The notes beneath the pieces are model-generated. The model saw only the letters and a list, made by a program, of their open reading frames with translations, was not told where the DNA came from and did no database searches. From Acidobacteriota bacterium (GTDB taxonomy: Bacteria > Acidobacteriota > Blastocatellia > RBC074), in contig JABFSD010000363.1 in assembly GCA_013140935.1 (NCBI GenBank), forward strand, positions 1 through 8,492: a stretch of DNA of 8,492 bases, read 5' to 3'. The translations under genes and the position numbers were made by a program. The number at the start of each line of letters is the position of its first letter. The first letter of the stretch is position 1. Of the stretch, positions 4,243-8,492 are shown one piece after another.

Positions 4243-6696
4243 TTAACGCGACGCCGTCGAATTGCCCCCCGCCACATGCTTATCAAACCAGGAAAGCATT
4301 TCCCACAACGTATGTTCGATAGACTCACGCGCCGCGTAGCCATGCGACTCGTGCGGCAGCGTGACGTAACGCACCGTGCCGCCATTGCCTTTCAACGCCT
4401 GATAAAACCGGTCTGACTGAATCGGATGCGTGCCGGTGTTGTTGTCGGCCTCGCCGTGAATCAGCAGGATGGGTTCTTTCAGCTTGTCGGCATACATAAA
4501 CGGCGAGACGCGGTAATACATCTCTTCGGCTTCCCAGAACGAGCGGCGTTCTGATTGAAAGCCGAAGGGTGTGAGCGTGCGGTTGTATGCGCCGCTACGC
4601 GCGATGCCCGCTTTGAATACGTCGGAATGCGCCAACAGATTCGCCGTCATAAACGCGCCGTAACTGTGGCCGCCGACGCCGACGCGGTTGCGGTCGGTGA
4701 CGCCCATCGCTACGGCCTGGTCTATCGCGGCTTCTGCACTGGCAACGACTTGTTCGATGTAAGTGTTATTCATCGTTTCGACATCGCCTACTACCGGCAT
4801 CGAAGCGTCGTCCAGCACGGCGTAACCTTGCAGCAGGAAGAACAGGTGCGACTGCGACAGACTGCTGATCGTAGTGAAACGATGGGGCGAACCGCTCACC
4901 TGTCCCGCCGTGTCGGCGTCGTTGAATTCGCGCGGATAAGCCCACACGACCGTTGGCAGCGGCGTGCCTTGCTTGTAATCGGGCGGCAAGTAAAGCGTGA
5001 AAGAAAGCGGCACGCCGTCTTTGCGTTTGTATGTGACGAGTTGTTTTTTGATGCCGCGAATCTGCGGCGTCGGGTCGGGGAAGTTCGTCAGCGCCTGTTT
5101 AGAACTGCCGCTGCGCATAAAATAATTCGGCGGCGTAGTCGCGGTTTCATAGCGCGTCATGAATTTCGAGCCGTCATCGCTCATCAATGACGTAACCGTT
5201 TCGTAGCTTGTCTCATCGCAGCGCCAGAGCCGTTCGGCCTTGAGCGTCGCCAGATTGAATTTGTCGAGGAACGGACGGTCGCCTTTGGGCGAAGCGCCTG
5301 CGCCTTCGAGAAAGATGTCGTCACCGTTTTGCCGAATGACGGATTGTCCGTTGGGCAAGCGTTTCATCACGGGTTGTCCGGGATCGTTGTAACGATCTTG
5401 CTGCGAGCGATTCCAAATCAGCTTGGCTGTTTGTTGAGGATTGTCAGCATTGAGCAAGAACGTGCGTGCCTTGCGCGTTACGCGGTCGCTGTCGCGCAAT
5501 AAAACCTGTCCGCCTTTTTCCAACCACATCAAACCGGCGAAGCGGAATTCGGTTTTGGCGAGTTCGATGGGCTGCGAGGTGAAAGGCGCTTTGAGCATCA
5601 GCACGCGGTCGCGCAGCGCAGCTTTCTTTTTCGTTTCGCCGCCATCGAGAGCTTCTACCCAAACCAATGTCGCGGGTTCAGTCGCGCGCCAGTTGATGCC
5701 GCGCGGGCCGGTGGGAACGTTTTCTATCGCTACTTGATCTTGCAACGGTGTGCTGGCGACTTTGTGAATGAGCTTGCCGCTGCGATCCCACACTTCGTAT
5801 TCGTGCGGGAACGAACCCGCTGTCAGCAGCAAAGAAAACGGACGCTGCGTGGTCGTGATGAGCAAGTGATTGCCGTCGGGCGCGATGTCTACGCCGGAAT
5901 AAATCGCGGGCTTGCCGATGGCCGTCGCTTTGCCGTTCGCCACATTGATGACCGCGAGTTGCGCGGTCGCGTAATACTCATACAGCTTTTCGTCGTGTGC
6001 GTTTTTCAGCAAGTCCTGATAAGTCACGGCAGGCGTAACCTTGCCGTAATTTTCCTGTACGGTTGGGCCGGTCGGTACGGTCGAAGCCACCGGAGCCGCG
6101 CCGCGACCCGCCGGAATCGTTTTGCATAACAACGTCTGATTGTCGGGCATCCATTGCACCGAATCATCGCCGCCGCCGAAACCGCGTCCGCCACCACCGC
6201 CGCCACCGAAGGCGCTGTTGATGAGTACGTTGGGAAGGCGTCGTACTTTGCCCGTAGCGGCGTCGCCGATCCAAAGCTCGATGCCGTTCGCCACCGTGTT
6301 GGTCAACGCGAATTGTTTGCCATCGGGCGACCATTCGGGCGAACCGAATTGCGCGCCCGCCGGAATCGCAATCGGCGTCTCTTTGCCGTCGCTTACGTTT
6401 TTGAGGGTGAGTTTGGTAATGCGCGGCGTGCTTTGCGGACCGTTCGTCGCGGGATTGATGCGCGAACCTGCCAGCCGCAACATCGGCTGCGCGAGTTGCG
6501 CGATAGACGGATAGCGCGCTGATTCGACCAGCACCATTTTGTCGCGCGTCGGACTCAATGAAATATTCGGCGATGACGGCGCATTCAATACGTCGAGTAT
6601 CGCTTTGGGTGGTTTTTGATAAGCGGTTTGGGCGGCAGCGGTGCTGATGAGCAAGCCGGCCAGCAAACATGACAAGGCGAAAGAGAACAGTCGCAT
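4243..6696 (-). CDS. S9D family serine peptidase, glutamyl-endopeptidase-like (prolyl oligopeptidase fold), exported
   Basis: The 817-residue protein starts with a Sec signal peptide (MRLFSFALSCLLAGLL…STAAAQ, cleavage near 22-23). An N-terminal beta-propeller (about 40-540) with WSPDG and APDG blade motifs follows, then a C-terminal alpha/beta hydrolase domain (about 550-805). The probable triad is Ser678 in GGHSYGAFM, Asp751 in IHGEADNN and His785 in PHESHGY. RSGAYNRTLTPFGFQ (700-714) and FPHEYEVW (296-303) closely resemble plant chloroplast glutamyl endopeptidase (CGEP, S9D) rather than true prolyl oligopeptidases. S9D enzymes cleave after Glu in peptides and partly unfolded proteins. A glycine-rich tract (163-177) interrupts the propeller. 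The start at 6696 is set by a strong AGGAGG 7 nt upstream and the signal peptide; the in-frame ATG at 6786 has neither. It is divergent from the bacilliredoxin gene. Confidence 0.93.
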   Translation of the reverse strand: MRLFSFALSCLLAGLLISTAAAQTAYQKPPKAILDVLNAPSSPNISLSPTRDKMVLVESARYPSIAQLAQPMLRLAGSRINPATNGPQSTPRITKLTLKNVSDGKETPIAIPAGAQFGSPEWSPDGKQFALTNTVANGIELWIGDAATGKVRRLPNVLINSAFGGGGGGGRGFGGGDDSVQWMPDNQTLLCKTIPAGRGAAPVASTVPTGPTVQENYGKVTPAVTYQDLLKNAHDEKLYEYYATAQLAVINVANGKATAIGKPAIYSGVDIAPDGNHLLITTTQRPFSLLLTAGSFPHEYEVWDRSGKLIHKVASTPLQDQVAIENVPTGPRGINWRATEPATLVWVEALDGGETKKKAALRDRVLMLKAPFTSQPIELAKTEFRFAGLMWLEKGGQVLLRDSDRVTRKARTFLLNADNPQQTAKLIWNRSQQDRYNDPGQPVMKRLPNGQSVIRQNGDDIFLEGAGASPKGDRPFLDKFNLATLKAERLWRCDETSYETVTSLMSDDGSKFMTRYETATTPPNYFMRSGSSKQALTNFPDPTPQIRGIKKQLVTYKRKDGVPLSFTLYLPPDYKQGTPLPTVVWAYPREFNDADTAGQVSGSPHRFTTISSLSQSHLFFLLQGYAVLDDASMPVVGDVETMNNTYIEQVVASAEAAIDQAVAMGVTDRNRVGVGGHSYGAFMTANLLAHSDVFKAGIARSGAYNRTLTPFGFQSERRSFWEAEEMYYRVSPFMYADKLKEPILLIHGEADNNTGTHPIQSDRFYQALKGNGGTVRYVTLPHESHGYAARESIEHTLWEMLSWFDKHVAGGNSTASR

Positions 6697-6703
6697 CACG
6701 ATT

Positions 6704-6709
6704 CCTCCT
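6704..6709 (-). promoter_or_regulatory. Strong Shine-Dalgarno of the S9D peptidase gene
   Basis: A perfect AGGAGG (minus strand, within GAGGAGGAAT) lies 7 nt before the ATG at 6696. It rules out the upstream in-frame start at 6786 and predicts high translation. Confidence 0.85.
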
Positions 6710-6745
6710 CGGTGAATTCGTTTTTTGGGTGAAAGGAAATTGAAG

Positions 6746-6770
6746 GCGTCGTGGCGTTTCGCCGCGACGC
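6746..6770. repeat. GC-rich hairpin in the divergent peptidase/bacilliredoxin intergenic region
   Basis: GCGTCGTGGCG (6746-6756) and CGCCGCGACGC (6760-6770) form an 11-bp stem with one non-Watson-Crick position (a G-U wobble in plus-strand RNA) and a 3-nt TTT loop. It lies 50 nt upstream of the peptidase ATG, so it could be in that gene's leader or act as an operator. It lies about 97 nt upstream of the bacilliredoxin ATG. No T-run follows on either strand. Confidence 0.6.
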
Positions 6771-6867
6771 GCAGGCACGATAACACGCTTGCCGACCAAA
6801 GCGGAAAACGTTAGCGTGTAAGTCCCTGTACGGATTTCAGGCTGTCGTCGTTACAAAGGAATAAATC

Positions 6868-7218
6868 ATGTCAGTAGCAACAGAACTCAACGATCTCACC
6901 GAACTAGATAACCTGTGGCAGGCTTCGCACGAACGCCCGGTGCTGTTTTTCAAACACAGCGCGACTTGTTCGATCAGCGCGCGCGCCTTTCAACAATTTC
7001 AGCAATACCTCGAAGACGACGCGAGCCAGCAAGTGCAAAACGCTTTGATCGTCGTGCAAACAGCGCGTCCGGTCAGCCATCGCCTGGCGGAACTCAGCGG
7101 CGTCCAACACGAATCGCCGCAAGCCATCTTGGTGCGCAACGGCAAAGTGGTCTGGCACGATTCACATTTTGAATTGAAGAGAAAGACGTTGGCGATTGCC
7201 GTAGAAAACCAGAGGTAG
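6868..7218 (+). CDS. Bacilliredoxin, YtxJ/BrxC family (monothiol, thioredoxin fold)
   Basis: The 116-residue protein aligns along its length with the YtxJ (bacillithiol-system redox-active protein) family. VLFFKHSATCSIS (25-37) carries the single cysteine Cys34. ARPVSHRLAELSGVQHESPQ (66-85) includes the cis-proline region (Pro84), and AILVRNGKVVWHDSHF (86-101) is the closing strand pair. Family members remove bacillithiol from bacillithiolated proteins in the cytoplasm. The usual active site reads TCPIS; here it is TCSIS, a Ser for Pro change next to the nucleophile. The start is supported by AAAGGA 7 nt upstream (6855-6860). The TAG stop lies inside a palindrome shared with the convergent SnoaL-like gene. 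Presence of this family suggests the organism makes bacillithiol, which is inference since no bshABC gene is in view. Confidence 0.88.
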   Translation: MSVATELNDLTELDNLWQASHERPVLFFKHSATCSISARAFQQFQQYLEDDASQQVQNALIVVQTARPVSHRLAELSGVQHESPQAILVRNGKVVWHDSHFELKRKTLAIAVENQR

Positions 7219-7243
7219 AGACGCAGTGCTTTGCGTCCCTACC
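7214..7243. repeat. REP-like palindrome / possible bidirectional terminator
   Basis: GGTAGAGACGCA (7214-7225) and TGCGTCCCTACC (7232-7243) form a 12-bp stem with one A-C mismatch around a 6-nt centre (GTGCTT). It covers the bacilliredoxin stop codon (7216-7218) and lies 14 nt beyond the stop of the convergent SnoaL-like gene. From memory, palindromes built on GTAGAGACGC…GCGTCTCTAC are dispersed in many bacterial genomes, so this is probably one copy of such a family. Its position between convergent stops would also suit termination, with a T-rich stretch (GGTTTTGGTTTA) 6 nt downstream on the plus strand. Confidence 0.7.
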
Positions 7244-7257
7244 TGAATGGTTTTGGT

Positions 7258-7671
7258 TTAGGCGGCTTGGGCTTTCAGAAAGGCTTTCTCGACCGCTGCC
7301 GTGTCGGTGTATTCGCGGAAGCTGTTGATCTTGCCCGCTTGCAGCGTGAAGACGTGAACGAAATAAGTTTCGTAAGTGCGTCCGGTCGCTTTGGCCCTGC
7401 CTTCGTAATGACCCACGACGACGACCTTGTCGTCCTGCGCGATGAATTCGCGGGGCTCGAATTTCAGCGTGTCTTCTGCCGCCGCCATCATTGAGAAGAA
7501 TTCCGCCGCTCCTGCTTTGCCGTGCCGCGTGCCGGTGTAAGCCGCGTTTTCAACCGGCGCTACGTGCCACGTCACGTCGTCGGTCAGAGTATTGAGAATG
7601 CCTGGCACGTCGCCTTGCGCGAAACAGGCAAAGGCGGTTTGGATTACTTGTACGTTGTTTGCTTCAGTCAT
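7258..7671 (-). CDS. SnoaL-like / nuclear transport factor 2 (NTF2)-like protein
   Basis: The 137-residue product has the ketosteroid-isomerase/NTF2-like pattern: an N-terminal helix pair VIQTAFACFAQGDVPGILNT (9-28), then LTDDVTWHVAP (29-39), GKAGAAEFFSMM (51-62), and a curved sheet VVVVGHYEGRAKATGR (83-98) and YFVHVFTLQAGKINSFREY (103-121). SnoaL-like proteins include polyketide cyclases, but most bacterial members like this one have no known reaction, so I assign none. The start at 7671 is set by AGGAG 6 nt upstream; a longer in-frame start at 7716 has no such site. It stands alone, convergent with the bacilliredoxin gene and divergent from the Asp-box gene. It lacks a signal peptide and is probably cytoplasmic. 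Confidence 0.88.
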   Translation of the reverse strand: MTEANNVQVIQTAFACFAQGDVPGILNTLTDDVTWHVAPVENAAYTGTRHGKAGAAEFFSMMAAAEDTLKFEPREFIAQDDKVVVVGHYEGRAKATGRTYETYFVHVFTLQAGKINSFREYTDTAAVEKAFLKAQAA

Positions 7672-7775
7672 AACGATCTCCTGGTTGGGTTGAAAAAATG
7701 GGTTGCGCGGACGCACGCGGTGAAGGTGCGCAAACGGTGGATGAATCGGTTTTCACAGAGGCATTACGCGCCCGC

Positions 7776-7798
7776 CTGCGAGTTGGATTGCCTCGCAG
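7776..7798. repeat. 7-bp inverted repeat CTGCGAG…CTCGCAG
   Basis: Perfect arms at 7776-7782 and 7792-7798 flank a 9-nt loop in the divergent intergenic region. It could be an operator half-site pair or a small hairpin; no protein can be named. Confidence 0.5.
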
Positions 7799-7801
7799 AA
7801 A

Positions 7802-7838
7802 GTAATAAATCAGCGGCAGGCTCAGTTATTACCGGTAA
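7802..7838. repeat. Nested inverted repeats GTAATAA…TTATTAC and TTACCGGTAA
   Basis: GTAATAA (7802-7808) is repeated inverted as TTATTAC (7826-7832). The second arm overlaps a perfect 10-bp palindrome, TTACCGGTAA (7829-7838). They lie 79-115 bp upstream of the Asp-box gene, where a regulator could bind. Confidence 0.5.
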
Positions 7839-7849
7839 CTTCTCTCAAC

Positions 7850-7865
7850 GGATGCGTCCGCATCC
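7850..7865. promoter_or_regulatory. Operator-like palindrome GGATGCG-TC-CGCATCC
   Basis: Perfect 7-bp arms (7850-7856 and 7859-7865) are separated by only 2 nt, about 51 bp upstream of the Asp-box gene start. The tight symmetry is more like a dimeric protein site than an RNA hairpin, since a 2-nt loop is too small. Confidence 0.45.
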
Positions 7866-7866
7866 A

Positions 7867-7893
7867 AGGCTGCTAATCATAGGCTGCTAATCA
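7867..7893. repeat. Tandem 13-nt direct repeat AGGCTGCTAATCA
   Basis: Identical copies at 7867-7879 and 7881-7893 are separated by one base (period 14). They lie just downstream of the operator-like palindrome and 24 nt upstream of the Asp-box gene start. This could be a recent slippage duplication or paired binding sites. Confidence 0.75.
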
Positions 7894-7916
7894 AACGACG
7901 GTGAAGGTGAATGGCG

Positions 7917-8492
7917 ATGCGAATACGATTCCTGATTATCCTCTTCTCTCTGAGCGTGCTGGTGTTCACTGCGCAAGCTCAACCCCCAACTCCTACGCCG
8001 ACTGATTGGAAGCTGACGGGCAAGACTGGAGCGGCTGACGGCGCAGGGCCGGTGTATCTTTACGCTGATAGTTCCGTCTTGATCGCGGTGTATTTTCAGG
8101 GCGTTTATCGTTCGGCGGATAAAGGCAAAACGTGGTCGTTGATCGGCTTGCCCACCTATCGCACGCACAACATCTTGCGCGTAGGCACGACGCTGGTGGC
8201 AGCGACCGGCGAGGGCTTTTGGCGTTCGACCGACAATGGGGCGCTCTGGCGTTCGGCCAACAGCAGTCTGGCGCAATGGTTCGGCGGCGATAACGCTCAG
8301 TCGCTCACACTGATGAACGGCGTGATTTACGCTGGCATGGGCGAGTTCGCCGGCAGTCCGCGCTGTCTGCTTTCGCGCGACGAAGGCCTGACGTGGGAGC
8401 GCGCCGACAAAGGGTTGGAAGCGGCGAAAAACGGATTTTCGATGGCCAACCTCAACGGCGTGCTGCTTTACGGCGACCGCGACGGCAAGCTC
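7917..8492 (+). CDS. Exported Asp-box (BNR/sialidase-like repeat) beta-propeller protein, 5' part only
   Basis: The frame runs 192 codons to the window edge and is incomplete. It begins with a clear signal peptide (MRIRFLIILFSLSVLVF, cleavage after AQA near 21) and a short PPTPTPT linker. Three Asp-boxes follow: SADKGKTW (66-73), STDNGALW (104-111) and SRDEGLTW (153-160), spaced 38 and 49 residues apart. Asp-boxes sit on beta-hairpins of propeller blades in sialidases, photosystem assembly factor Ycf48-like proteins and VPS10-like domains, and do not themselves define a catalytic activity. No catalytic residues of a sialidase can be checked in this part. ATG 7917 is favoured because GAAGGTG lies 7 nt upstream; an in-frame ATG at 7911 adds MA but sits almost on top of that site. 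The upstream region is rich in palindromes, suggesting regulated expression. Confidence 0.85.
   Translation, partial: MRIRFLIILFSLSVLVFTAQAQPPTPTPTDWKLTGKTGAADGAGPVYLYADSSVLIAVYFQGVYRSADKGKTWSLIGLPTYRTHNILRVGTTLVAATGEGFWRSTDNGALWRSANSSLAQWFGGDNAQSLTLMNGVIYAGMGEFAGSPRCLLSRDEGLTWERADKGLEAAKNGFSMANLNGVLLYGDRDGKL

Noticed and set aside
4149..4385. Minus-strand frame of 78 codons over the peptidase 3' end and the inverted repeat
   Set aside because: It is out of frame with the peptidase C-terminus, is Arg-rich and has no motif.
4555..5190. Plus-strand open frame of 211 codons
   Set aside because: It is antisense to the catalytic domain of the S9D peptidase and strongly Arg/Val-biased, with no known motif.
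6697..6786. N-terminal extension of the peptidase to an upstream ATG
   Set aside because: The added 30 residues would push the signal peptide inside the protein and ignore the AGGAGG 7 nt before 6696.
7522..7890. Plus-strand open frame of 122 codons across the SnoaL-like start and intergenic region
   Set aside because: It runs antisense through the SnoaL-like gene and its Shine-Dalgarno, has no plausible ribosome site and no recognisable domain. The palindromes at its 3' end are better read as regulatory DNA.

Overview
This 8.5 kb window is bacterial chromosomal DNA of moderate GC content and looks like ordinary accessory chromosome. It holds no IS element, phage gene, CRISPR array, tRNA or rRNA that I can see. 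The gene mix fits a soil-type, Gram-negative-like bacterium, and I would guess Acidobacteriota (perhaps Blastocatellia). The mix is: secreted alpha/beta hydrolases with Sec signals, an S9D glutamyl-endopeptidase-like enzyme, a bacilliredoxin, an Asp-box (BNR) exported protein, a multi-copy-type Rpn nuclease and a chromosomal toxin-antitoxin pair. One apparently leaderless promoter is compatible with that guess. The taxonomic call is inference from gene content, not from a marker gene.

Layout. At 2-112 (+) is the last 36 codons of an unidentified gene, whose stop overlaps the stop of a convergent Rpn/PD-(D/E)XK nuclease (109-993, -). The Rpn gene overlaps by 14 bp the end of a secreted PqaA-type (PhoPQ-activated pathogenicity-related) hydrolase (980-2389, -), so the two probably form an operon. 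A 100-bp divergent promoter region separates that pair from a methylthioribose-kinase-like phosphotransferase (2490-3536, +), which appears to start from a leaderless promoter. Convergent with it lies a minus-strand block: an S9D prolyl-oligopeptidase-family peptidase (4243-6696), then a HigB/RelE-type toxin (3815-4156), then its antidote (3564-3818). A 28-bp imperfect inverted repeat sits between the peptidase and the toxin.

On the right side, a YtxJ/BrxC bacilliredoxin (6868-7218, +) is convergent with a SnoaL-like protein (7258-7671, -). A GTAGAGACGCA-type palindrome lies between them and overlaps the bacilliredoxin stop. A 245-bp palindrome-rich divergent intergenic region then leads to an exported Asp-box protein (7917 to the window edge, +), which is cut off by the window.

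Most genes look like independent household, export or stress functions rather than one pathway. The tightly coupled units are PqaA-Rpn (14-bp overlap) and toxin-antitoxin (ATGA overlap). I found no convincing new multi-gene system. The best leads are the inverted repeat upstream of the toxin, the unusual C-terminus of the antitoxin, the Rpn gene embedded in an operon, and the two intergenic palindrome loci.
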